A DNA stretch of 64,000 nucleotides from Bradyrhizobium rifense (GTDB lineage Bacteria; Pseudomonadota; Alphaproteobacteria; Rhizobiales; Xanthobacteraceae): assembly GCF_008123425.1 (NCBI RefSeq), contig NZ_VSSS01000026.1:61730-125729 (forward strand), read 5' to 3'. The notes under the pieces were generated by a model. The model was not told the origin of the DNA. It did no database searches and saw only the letters and a program-made list of their open reading frames with translations. This document shows positions 52,989 through 61,267 of this stretch, piece after piece (the first letter of the stretch is position 1; every line of letters begins with the position of its first letter). Both the position numbers and the translations under genes were made by a program.

Positions 52989-54458
52989 ATGACTGAACCC
53001 ACTTACGATCTGATCATCCGCGGCGGCCGCGTCGCCACCACGACCGATGTGTTCGAGGCCGATGTCGCCATCTCCGGCGAGACCATTGCGGCGATCGGTC
53101 GCGGGCTTCCGCCCGCCAAGCGCGAGATCGACGCGCGCGGCAAGCTGGTGCTGCCCGGCGGCGTCGACAGTCACGCGCATATCGAGCAGCTGTCTGCCGC
53201 CGGCATCATGAATGCCGACACTTTTGAAAGCGCGACCGTGTCGGCTGCCTTTGGCGGTACGACCACGGTGATCCCGTTCGCGGCCCAGCACGTCGGCATG
53301 AAGCTGCCACAAGTCGTCGAGGACTATCACGCGCTGGCGAAAAAGGGCGCCGTGATCGACTACGCCTTTCACATGATCATCGCGGATGCGACCAAGGAGA
53401 CGGTCGAGGAGTACATTCCGGCGCTTGTGAAGCAGGGGCACGCCTCGATCAAGATCTTCATGACGTACGACCGGCTCAAGGTCGACGACGAGCCGCTGCT
53501 CGATATTCTCCTCGCCGCGCGCCAGTCTGGCGCGATGTTGTGCGCCCATGCCGAAAATCACGGCATCATCGCCTGGATGGTCAAGCGGCTGCTCGCGCGC
53601 GGCTACACGATGCCGAAATACCACGCCGTCAGCCACGCGCGCGTCTCGGAGGCGGAAGCCTTCACCCGGCTGATCGGCATGGCCGCGCTGATCGATCAGC
53701 CCATCATGATTTTCCATGTCTCGACCGCCGAAGGCGCCAAGGTCATCCGCGACTCGCGCGGACAGGGGCTCAAGGTGTTTGCCGAGACCTGTCCGCAATA
53801 CCTGTTCCTCACGGCGAATGATCTCGACAAGCCCGGCGTGGAAGGTGCCAAGTGGATGTGCAGCCCGCCGCCGCGCACGCATTCGGACCAGGAGGCGCTG
53901 TGGCAGGCGCTGTCGCTCGGCGATCTCCAGACCATCTCATCGGACCACGCGCCGTATCGTTACGACGAGACCGGCAAGCTGCGCGCTGGCCCCAATCCGA
54001 ACTTCAAGCAGGTCGCGAACGGCCTACCGGGACTAGAGTTGCGGCTGCCGTTGCTGTTCGACGCGATGGTGTCGAAGGGGCGGCTCGGCCTTGAAAAGTT
54101 CGTCGAGCTGACCGCGACGGCACCCGCAAAAATCTACAATCTGCATCCGCGCAAGGGCTCGATCGCGGTCGGCGCGGATGCTGATATAGCGATTTGGGAT
54201 CCCAATCGCGAGACCACGATCGCGGACGAGATGATGCACGATCTTGCCGGTTACACGCCGTTTGCGGGCCGCAAGCTGAAGGGCTGGCCAGTGTCGGTGC
54301 TCTCGCGCGGCCGCGTGATCATCGACGGCGACAAGTGCCTCGCCAGCGCCGGCAGCGGCAAATTCCTGGCGCGGAGCGGCGGCGAGGCAGCAAGGCCAAC
54401 GGGCCGGCTCGTCGCCGACATGGATCCGGAACGGAATTTCGGGGCAAAACTGCTGTGA
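52989..54458 (+). CDS. Dihydropyrimidinase / D-hydantoinase family protein (copy 2)
   Basis: This 489-residue binuclear-metal amidohydrolase has His62/His64 in GVDSHAH, Lys155 in SIKIFMTYDR, His187 in CAHAEN, His243 in FHVSTAEG, and Asp319 in ISSDHAPYRYDE. The ATG at 52989 has GGAG 6 bp upstream and fits the family N-terminus; an ATG four codons earlier is possible. It shares the fold and motifs with copy 1 (47649) but is clearly diverged, so they are unlikely to be redundant. It begins a run with an epimerase-like gene, an SDR and a flavoprotein. Confidence 0.92.
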   Translation: MTEPTYDLIIRGGRVATTTDVFEADVAISGETIAAIGRGLPPAKREIDARGKLVLPGGVDSHAHIEQLSAAGIMNADTFESATVSAAFGGTTTVIPFAAQHVGMKLPQVVEDYHALAKKGAVIDYAFHMIIADATKETVEEYIPALVKQGHASIKIFMTYDRLKVDDEPLLDILLAARQSGAMLCAHAENHGIIAWMVKRLLARGYTMPKYHAVSHARVSEAEAFTRLIGMAALIDQPIMIFHVSTAEGAKVIRDSRGQGLKVFAETCPQYLFLTANDLDKPGVEGAKWMCSPPPRTHSDQEALWQALSLGDLQTISSDHAPYRYDETGKLRAGPNPNFKQVANGLPGLELRLPLLFDAMVSKGRLGLEKFVELTATAPAKIYNLHPRKGSIAVGADADIAIWDPNRETTIADEMMHDLAGYTPFAGRKLKGWPVSVLSRGRVIIDGDKCLASAGSGKFLARSGGEAARPTGRLVADMDPERNFGAKLL

Positions 54459-54474
54459 CGCTGGATCACGCGCG

Positions 54475-55449
54475 ATGAAGATCGTCATCTTCGGCGGCAC
54501 GGGTTTTGTCGGCCTTAATGTTGCGGGGGCGCTGCTCGGGCGCGGCCACGACGTGACGCTGTATGACCGCGCGGAGTTGCCGCCATCCGCGCGACGATCT
54601 CTTGCTGACTATGGCGCACGGCTCAAAGCCGTGCAGGGCGATATCACCGACGCCGATGCCATCGACACCCTTATCGCCGATGGCGTTGACGCGATCGTGC
54701 TCGGGGCTGCGATCACCGCCGGCGATGAACTGGAGAGGGCATCGACCGCGCGCGTTCTCGAAATCAATGTGATGGCGCAGATCCCCATCCTGCTCGCGGC
54801 GATCCGTCACGGCGTTCGCCGCGTCGTCAATCTGTCGTCGGCATCGGCCTATGGCGCCGCGGGCGCGCGGGTCGAAGTTCTGGACGAGGAGACGCCCTGT
54901 GATCCCGTCTCGTTCTACGCCATTAGCAAGTTCACCTCGGAGCGATCTGTCGCGCGCCATGCCGAGCTCTTTGGCGGCGATTTCCTGAGCGTGCGTCTGA
55001 GCGCGGTGTTCGGTCCATGGGAGCGACCCGGTTCGGTGCGCGATACGCCGAGCCTCCAGTACCAGATTGTGGCCGCGTTCGCGCGCGGCGAGGCGGCGAT
55101 CATGCCTGAAGCGGGCATGCGGGACTGGATCTACGCTCCGGATGCCGCGGAAGCCGTGGCGATCCTCGTCGAAGCCGAGCGCCCGCGCCATCGGCTCTAC
55201 AACATCTCCAGCGGCAAGTTATGGCCTGCGCTGCAATGGGGCGAGGCCTTCGCAGCATTGCATCCCGGCCTGCGATGCACGCTCGCGGCGCCCGGAGAGA
55301 ACACGGCGATCAAGCTGCATGGACCCTATCGCGCGCCGCTGTCGGTGTCGCGGATGGCGGACGAGTTCGGCTGGCGCGCGCGGTTCGGCTGTGCCGAGTC
55401 CGCCGCAGCAATGAACGCCTGGTTGAAGCAGCACAAGGAGTGGATCTGA
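54475..55449 (+). CDS. NAD-dependent epimerase/dehydratase family protein
   Basis: This 324-residue extended short-chain dehydrogenase has the N-terminal Rossmann motif IVIFGGTGFVGLNVAGAL, catalytic NLSSASAYGAAG and the active-site YAISK (about Tyr145/Lys149), with SVRLSAVFGPWERPG after it. The reaction is unknown. It starts 16 bp after hydantoinase copy 2 and is followed 1 bp later by an SDR, suggesting joint processing of a downstream product. Confidence 0.88.
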   Translation: MKIVIFGGTGFVGLNVAGALLGRGHDVTLYDRAELPPSARRSLADYGARLKAVQGDITDADAIDTLIADGVDAIVLGAAITAGDELERASTARVLEINVMAQIPILLAAIRHGVRRVVNLSSASAYGAAGARVEVLDEETPCDPVSFYAISKFTSERSVARHAELFGGDFLSVRLSAVFGPWERPGSVRDTPSLQYQIVAAFARGEAAIMPEAGMRDWIYAPDAAEAVAILVEAERPRHRLYNISSGKLWPALQWGEAFAALHPGLRCTLAAPGENTAIKLHGPYRAPLSVSRMADEFGWRARFGCAESAAAMNAWLKQHKEWI

Positions 55450-55450
55450 G

Positions 55451-56200
55451 ATGCGGCTGCAAGGGCGCACGGCCATCGTCACGGGCGCAGCTTCGGGGAT
55501 CGGCCGCGCCAGCGCAAAACTGTTTGCGGAGGAGGGCGCACGACTCGCCCTCGTCGATCGCGACGCTGCCGGCCTTCAGGAGACGCTTAGTCTGGTGGGT
55601 GAAGCAACGACACATGTCGGCGACGTCGGCAATACCGATTTCGCCGAGACCGTCGTCAGCGACGTCATCGCGCGACATGGCCGGCTCGATATTCTGATGA
55701 CCGCTGCAGGCTTCTCCTGCGGCGGCACCGTGCTGACGACGAGCGTGGACGACTGGGACGCGGTGTTCCGCGCCAATGTCGGCGGCACCTGGCTGTGGGC
55801 GCGGGCGGCCGTGCCCCATATGCAGCGGCAGAACAAGGGCTCGATCATCACGCTGGCGTCGCAGCTCGCGATTGCCGGGGGCAAGGGAAACAGCGCCTAT
55901 ATCGCCGCCAAGGGCGCGATCGTCAGCCTGACGCGGACGATGGCGGTGGATTTCGCAACCGACGGCATTCGCGTCAACGCGATTGCGCCCGGCGCGATCG
56001 ATACGCCGATGCTCCGCCGCAGCTTTGCCCGCCACGCCAATTCGGACGCGGTGCGTGAAACCTCGCGCAACCGCCACGCCATGAAGCGATTCGGCCACGC
56101 CGAAGAGATCGCGCAAACGGCGCTGCATCTCGCCAGCGATGCGTCTTCCTTTACGACTGGTACGGTGATGGTGGTCGACGGAGGCTGGCTCGCGGCATGA
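55451..56200 (+). CDS. Short-chain dehydrogenase/reductase (classical SDR)
   Basis: The 249-residue protein has the cofactor motif TGAASGIGRA (residues 11-20), the Asn-containing FRANVGGTW, the catalytic Ser in ITLASQLAI and the YxxxK in AYIAAKGAIVSLTRTM. PGAIDTPML and TGTVMVVDGGWLAA close the protein. The substrate is not evident. Its stop overlaps the flavoprotein start by 4 bp. Confidence 0.93.
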   Translation: MRLQGRTAIVTGAASGIGRASAKLFAEEGARLALVDRDAAGLQETLSLVGEATTHVGDVGNTDFAETVVSDVIARHGRLDILMTAAGFSCGGTVLTTSVDDWDAVFRANVGGTWLWARAAVPHMQRQNKGSIITLASQLAIAGGKGNSAYIAAKGAIVSLTRTMAVDFATDGIRVNAIAPGAIDTPMLRRSFARHANSDAVRETSRNRHAMKRFGHAEEIAQTALHLASDASSFTTGTVMVVDGGWLAA

Positions 56201-57633
56201 GTGATGCGCTGACAGAGCTTGAAGCGAGCGTCCACGCCGATCTCGCCATGATCGCGCATCCCGGCGCCGCATGGCTCGAGCCGAAGACGGGACCGGACGG
56301 AAAGCCAGCGCTGGACGTGCTCGTCGTCGGCGCCGGCCAATCCGGCATCGCGATCGGCCTCGGTCTGATGCGCTCCCGCGTCAGCAACATCCTGCTGCTC
56401 GACAAGGCTGAGGAGGGGAAGGAAGGCCCGTGGCTTACCTATGCCCGCATGCCAACGCTGCGCAGCCCGAAGGACTACACCGGTCCGGACCTCGACATCC
56501 CGAGCCTGACCTATCAGTCCTGGCACGAGGCGCGCTTCGGCGAGGAGAGCTGGCAAAGGCTCGGTCTGATCCCGCGCGAGCATTGGGCTGAATATCTGTT
56601 GTGGCTACGGCGCACGATCGGCTTGCCGGTACGTAATAGCTGTGAGCTTCTGGAGATTGCGCCAGCCTCCGATGGCCTGCTCGCGGCGCGCGTCAAGCGC
56701 GCGGATGTCGCCGAGACGCTCTATGCGCGCAAGATCGTGCTGGCGACGGGCCAGGAGGGCATGGGCGGCTGGATGATTCCGGAGCAGCTCCGCGAACTGC
56801 CGGCGAGCTCGGTCGCCACCGTCGCCGACGATATTGATTTCGAAAACCTGCGCGGCAAGCGTGTTGCGGTGATCGGCGCTGGCGCATCCGCCTTCGACAA
56901 TGCGGCCACCGCGCTCGAGGCAGGCGCGGCGGAAGTCCATTTGCTATGCCGCCGTGCACAGATCCAGGTGATCCAGCCCTATCGCTGGCTGACCTTTCGT
57001 GGCTTCCTCCGGCATCTCAGCGATCTCGACGATGCCTGGCGCTGGCGCTTCATGCGCAAGGTCCTGGAGATGCGGGAAGGATTTCCGCAGCCGACGTATG
57101 ACCGTTGCGCGCGGCATGCCAATTTCACATTGCATGAGGGCGCGCCACTCGAGGCCGCCCGACAGACTGCTGGCGGCCTTGAACTGCAGACGCCGCGCGG
57201 CGCCATCGCAGCGGATTTCGTGATCTGCGGCACCGGGATCGACATGAGCTTTGCCGGCCGCGGCGAGCTCGCCAAATGCGCCGGCAATATCGCGACCTGG
57301 GCCGATCGCTACGAGCCGCCGGAGAACCAGCGCAACGCGCGGCTCGGCCGCTTTCCCTATCTCGCCGATGATTACGCTTTCACCGAGCGCGTGCCCGGCG
57401 AGACGCCGTGGATCTCCGACATCCATCTCTTCGCCATCGCCTCCACCATGAGTTTCGGTCCATCGGGATCGTCGATCAACGCGATGACGACTGCCATCCC
57501 GAAGCTGGTCCATGGCCTGACACGCGGCTTGTTTCGCGCTGATATCGAACAGCACTGGGCATCGCTCAGCGCCTATGACGTGCCGCAGGCCGTGGTTGCG
57601 CGGCCGGCGCGAAAAATCGAGGAATCGCGATGA
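56197..57633 (+). CDS. FAD/NAD(P)-binding flavin monooxygenase-like oxidoreductase
   Basis: This 478-residue flavoprotein has a first dinucleotide motif VVGAGQSGIAIGLGL at about residues 44-58 (FAD). A second is VAVIGAGASAFDNAA at about 221-235 (NADPH), with the ATG-type motif VICGTGIDMS after it. The arrangement is that of group B flavin monooxygenases. The exact fingerprint for N-hydroxylating or Baeyer-Villiger enzymes was not identified, so the reaction is uncertain. It is translationally coupled to the SDR and ends the hydantoinase-2 gene run. Confidence 0.85.
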   Translation: MSDALTELEASVHADLAMIAHPGAAWLEPKTGPDGKPALDVLVVGAGQSGIAIGLGLMRSRVSNILLLDKAEEGKEGPWLTYARMPTLRSPKDYTGPDLDIPSLTYQSWHEARFGEESWQRLGLIPREHWAEYLLWLRRTIGLPVRNSCELLEIAPASDGLLAARVKRADVAETLYARKIVLATGQEGMGGWMIPEQLRELPASSVATVADDIDFENLRGKRVAVIGAGASAFDNAATALEAGAAEVHLLCRRAQIQVIQPYRWLTFRGFLRHLSDLDDAWRWRFMRKVLEMREGFPQPTYDRCARHANFTLHEGAPLEAARQTAGGLELQTPRGAIAADFVICGTGIDMSFAGRGELAKCAGNIATWADRYEPPENQRNARLGRFPYLADDYAFTERVPGETPWISDIHLFAIASTMSFGPSGSSINAMTTAIPKLVHGLTRGLFRADIEQHWASLSAYDVPQAVVARPARKIEESR

Positions 57634-57671
57634 TCATCTATGCATCCCCGCGACGAAGCGCCTCCTAGAAT

Positions 57672-57687
57672 TGGCGCGCAACTTGCT
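57672..57687 (+). promoter_or_regulatory. Candidate sigma-54 promoter for the oligopeptide-type ABC operon
   Basis: TGGCGCGCAACTTGCT keeps GG and GC exactly 10 bp apart and differs from the consensus TGGCACGrNNNTTGCW at only two positions. It lies about 52 bp before the start codon of the binding protein, in the 106-bp gap after the flavoprotein gene. Confidence 0.5.
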
Positions 57688-57739
57688 TCTTTCTTGACCT
57701 GCCTTGCTGGTGTTTCGCTCGAAAATCTAGGGAAAACGA

Positions 57740-59359
57740 ATGCGTTTTGTGTCTTTGAGGCCCGCGACCTATGTCCTCGCCACCACTGCGCTGTTGCTTA
57801 TCGCGACGGCGCCGTCGCAAGCGCAAACCAGGGCGGAGACGTTGCGTTATGTGACCGGCGCATCCGTCAACACGCTCGATCCCAACATCCCCGGCTCGAC
57901 CCGGGAATCCTTCGCGCTGAGCATGAGCACCTATGATCGGCTGGTCGCGTTCGGCCGCAAGCAGCTCAACGGCAAATGGGTGTTCGATCTCGACACGATT
58001 ACGGGCGAACTCGCCGAATCCTACGACGTCAGCCCCGACGGGTTGAAGCTGACGTTTCACCTGCGCAAGGACGCAAAGTTCCAGGACGGCTCGCCTGTGA
58101 CGGCCGAGGACGTAAAATGGTCGCTCGATCGCTGTGTCACCGCGCCGGTCCTCGGTAAGGCCCAGCTGCTGACGGGCTCGATGACCTCGGCCGATCAGTT
58201 CAAGGTGATCGATCCCCTCACCGTCGAGGTGACGCTGCCAAAGCCCGACAAGCTCGCGCTGCCCAATCTCGCGACCGTCTATCCCGTGATCATCAATTCG
58301 AAAGTAGCGAAGGAGCACGCGAGCGCGGATGATCCCTGGGCCACGGCTTGGCTGAAGGAGCACACCGCCGGTAGCGGTGCCTATGTGATCGAAACATTCA
58401 AGCCCGGCGAGCAGGTGATCATCAAGCGTAACGAAGACTGGAACCGTGGCTCGCCCGGCAAGCCCGCGTTCTTCAAGCGCGTGATCGTGCAGTCGGTGCC
58501 GGAGCCGGCGACCCGCGCCAACCTGGTCGAGCGCGGCGATGCCGACATCGTCGTCGATCTCCAGGCCAGCGACGTCCAATCGCTCGAGGCCAAGGGCAAG
58601 CTCAAGGTGGTCTCGACGCCGCAATACAATGCGATCACCTTCGTCTCGATGAACAACCAGATCCCGCCCTTCGACAACGTCAATGTCCGCCGCGCCATCG
58701 CTTTCGCGCTGCCCTATGACGACATGTTCAAAGCCGCCCTGTTCGGGCGCGGCGCGCCCCTGTTCGGCGCGACCTGGCCGGACGGCAAACCGGCGAACGG
58801 GATTTATCCTTACCAGCAACCGGTGAAGCTCGATCTCGACAAGGCCAGGGAATATCTCAAGGTCGCCGGTTTCCCCGAGGGCTTCTCGACCACCTTCAGC
58901 TTCAACGTCGGCCAGTCCTCGACCGCGGAGCCGATGGCGGCGCTGGTGAAGGAGTCGCTCGGCAAGATCGGGATCAAGGTCGACATCCAGAAGCTGCCGG
59001 ATGCGCAGATGTCGACGCTGATCAACGAGAAGAAGCTTCCCTTCTACATTGAAGGCATCGTAGCCTGGCTGCCGTCGACCGATTACTTCTACCGCAACTT
59101 CTACACCGGCAATCAGCGCTGGAATTATAGCTCGATCAACAACTCCGAGCTGGTGGCGATCGCGCAGGAAGCCCGGTTCGAGCCGGATAAGGCGAAGTAC
59201 GAGGAGGACGGCCGCAAGCTCAACGCCATCCATAACAGCGAGATGCCGCAGATCATGCTGTGGCAACCGAACCAGGACGCGGTGATGGCGTCGTCGATCG
59301 AGGGCTACACCTACGAGTTCCATCGGCAGGTCGATTATCGCGACGTCAGCCGCAAGTGA
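57740..59359 (+). CDS. ABC transporter substrate-binding protein, DppA/OppA family
   Basis: This 539-residue periplasmic protein has a signal peptide (cleavage near Ser-Gln-Ala-Gln) and the family motifs SYDVSPDGLKLTFHLRKDAKFQDGSPVTAEDVKWSLDR and NVRRAIAFALPYDDM. FEPDKAKYEEDGRKLNAIHN lies near the C-terminus. Family members bind peptides, but also opines, nickel chelates and other solutes. It begins an operon with two permeases and a fused double ATPase. A sigma-54-like promoter precedes it. Confidence 0.93.
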   Translation: MRFVSLRPATYVLATTALLLIATAPSQAQTRAETLRYVTGASVNTLDPNIPGSTRESFALSMSTYDRLVAFGRKQLNGKWVFDLDTITGELAESYDVSPDGLKLTFHLRKDAKFQDGSPVTAEDVKWSLDRCVTAPVLGKAQLLTGSMTSADQFKVIDPLTVEVTLPKPDKLALPNLATVYPVIINSKVAKEHASADDPWATAWLKEHTAGSGAYVIETFKPGEQVIIKRNEDWNRGSPGKPAFFKRVIVQSVPEPATRANLVERGDADIVVDLQASDVQSLEAKGKLKVVSTPQYNAITFVSMNNQIPPFDNVNVRRAIAFALPYDDMFKAALFGRGAPLFGATWPDGKPANGIYPYQQPVKLDLDKAREYLKVAGFPEGFSTTFSFNVGQSSTAEPMAALVKESLGKIGIKVDIQKLPDAQMSTLINEKKLPFYIEGIVAWLPSTDYFYRNFYTGNQRWNYSSINNSELVAIAQEARFEPDKAKYEEDGRKLNAIHNSEMPQIMLWQPNQDAVMASSIEGYTYEFHRQVDYRDVSRK

Positions 59360-59387
59360 TGTCGGCAAACGGGAAGGACGCTACAAG

Positions 59388-60422
59388 GTGACGGGCGGTC
59401 TTGGTGCAACGATGGTGCGGGCGGGCAGGCGACTGTTGTCGTCCCTGCCGGCGCTGTTCGGCGTACTGGTCTTCACCTTCCTCCTGATGCGCGTCCTGCC
59501 CGGCGATCCTGCGGTGTTCTTCGCCTCGGGGCCCAATGCGGGCAAGGAGGAGATCGAGCAGATCCGCAAGCAGATGGGGCTCAACAAGCCGGTGCCGGAG
59601 CAGCTCGTCTACTATCTCTCCGACATCGGCCACGGCAATCTCGGCCGCTCCATGATGACGGGGCAGCCGGTGCTGAAAGATTTGCGCGAGCGGCTGCCGG
59701 CGTCCCTCGAGCTGACGTTCACCGCCCTCCTGATCGCGCTGATCGCGGCGGTGCCGCTCGGCGTCGTCGCGGCGCTGCGGCCTGGATCGATCGTCGATCA
59801 CGGCGTACGGCTGTTCTGCGCGCTCGGCGTCTGCGTGCCGACCTTCGTGTCGGGGTTGCTGCTGATCTATGTCTTCTATTATCTGCTCGGGCTTGCGCCT
59901 GATCCGACCGGGCGGATCGATGTCTTTACCTCGCTGCCGCCGCAGCGGACCGGCTTCCTGTCGATCGATTTCTTGCTCGCCGGCGATGTCGAAGGCTGGT
60001 GGGCCGCCTGCAAGCAGCTGATCCTGCCGGCGGTGAGCATGGCGCTGTTCGTGATCGCGCCGCTGGCGCGGATCACGCGGGCCTCGATGCTGGTGTCGCT
60101 CGGCAGCGATTTCGTGCGCACCGCGCGCTCGGTCGGGCTGTCGTGGCACAAAGTGGTTGTTACTTATGCATTGAGGAACGCCATCCTGCCCGTCATTACC
60201 ATCGCCGGCATCGTGTTCTCGACCATGCTGGGCGCGAATGTGCTGGTGGAGAAGGTGTTCTCCTGGCCGGGCGTCGCCTCCTACGCGCTCGATGCGCTGT
60301 TGTCCTCCGACTATGCGCCGGTGCAGGGTTTCGTGCTGCTGATGGCCAGCCTGTTCGTGCTAGTCAATCTCCTGGTCGACGTCTGCTACGGCATCGCCGA
60401 TCCCAGGGTGTCCGTCGAATGA
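59388..60422 (+). CDS. ABC transporter permease, DppB/OppB type
   Basis: The 344-residue permease has the N-terminal LLSSLPALFGVLVFTFLLMRVLPGDPAVFF typical of OppB and six membrane segments. The coupling motif is RTARSVGLSWHKVVVTYALRNAILPVIT at about residues 244-271. The GTG start has GGAAGGA 9-10 bp upstream; an ATG seven codons later is an alternative. Its stop overlaps the next permease by 4 bp. Confidence 0.92.
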   Translation: MTGGLGATMVRAGRRLLSSLPALFGVLVFTFLLMRVLPGDPAVFFASGPNAGKEEIEQIRKQMGLNKPVPEQLVYYLSDIGHGNLGRSMMTGQPVLKDLRERLPASLELTFTALLIALIAAVPLGVVAALRPGSIVDHGVRLFCALGVCVPTFVSGLLLIYVFYYLLGLAPDPTGRIDVFTSLPPQRTGFLSIDFLLAGDVEGWWAACKQLILPAVSMALFVIAPLARITRASMLVSLGSDFVRTARSVGLSWHKVVVTYALRNAILPVITIAGIVFSTMLGANVLVEKVFSWPGVASYALDALLSSDYAPVQGFVLLMASLFVLVNLLVDVCYGIADPRVSVE

Positions 60423-61267
60423 CAAGCGCCACTCTTCGCCATTCGGTCTGGATCCTGCGCGGCAACCCGCTCACCGCCGTCGCGGCGGCCGGCGTTGCGT
60501 TGTTCGTCCTGGTCGTGATTTTCGGACCGTGGATTGTGCCCTACGATCCCGTGGTCTCGAATGTCTCGGAAGCACTGCAGCCGCCAAGCGCGGTGCATTT
60601 GGCCGGTACCGATCAGCTCGGCCGCGACGTGTTCAGCCGCCTCGTCATCGCGGCACGGCTTGATCTGGCCATCGCGGTCTCCGCGGTTGGCATCTCCTTC
60701 GTGATCGGCGCGGTCCTGGGCGCGTTCTGCGGCTATGCAGGTGGCAGGCTGGATCGGGGCGTCGGCCGATTCGTCGACGTGATGATGGCCTTTCCGCTGT
60801 TCGTGCTGGCGATGGCGATGGTGGCAGCGCTCGGAAACAGGATCGAGAACATCGTGATTGCCACCGCGATCATCAATCTTCCCTTCTACATCCGCTTCGC
60901 ACGCGCCGAGGTGAATGTCCGCCGCAATGTCGGCTGGGTCGAGGCGGCGCGCGCCTGCGGCGAGAGCCATTTCTCCGTGGTGCTGCGCTTCCTGCTGCCA
61001 AATATCCTGCCGGCGATGGCGGTGCAGATCTCGCTCAATCTCGGCTGGGCCATTCTGAATGCGGCTGGCCTGTCCTTCATCGGTCTCGGGGTCAAGCCGC
61101 CGACGCCGGAATGGGGCATCATGGTTGCCGAAGGTGCGCGCTTCATCTCGACGGGACGCTGGTGGCTGGTGGCCTTCCCGGGCCTTGCACTGATGATGGC
61201 GGTGCTGTGCTTCAACCTTCTCGGCGACGGGATGCGGGATATTCTCGATCCCCGCATGCGCACATGA
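60419..61267 (+). CDS. ABC transporter permease, DppC/OppC type
   Basis: The 282-residue permease has the OppC signature LAGTDQLGRDVFSRLVIAARLDL near residues 62-84, the coupling region VEAARACGESHFSVVLRFLLPNILPAM, and the C-terminal FNLLGDGMRDILDPRMRT. It overlaps both neighbours by 4 bp, so permease-permease-ATPase translation is coupled. Confidence 0.93.
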   Translation: MTSATLRHSVWILRGNPLTAVAAAGVALFVLVVIFGPWIVPYDPVVSNVSEALQPPSAVHLAGTDQLGRDVFSRLVIAARLDLAIAVSAVGISFVIGAVLGAFCGYAGGRLDRGVGRFVDVMMAFPLFVLAMAMVAALGNRIENIVIATAIINLPFYIRFARAEVNVRRNVGWVEAARACGESHFSVVLRFLLPNILPAMAVQISLNLGWAILNAAGLSFIGLGVKPPTPEWGIMVAEGARFISTGRWWLVAFPGLALMMAVLCFNLLGDGMRDILDPRMRT

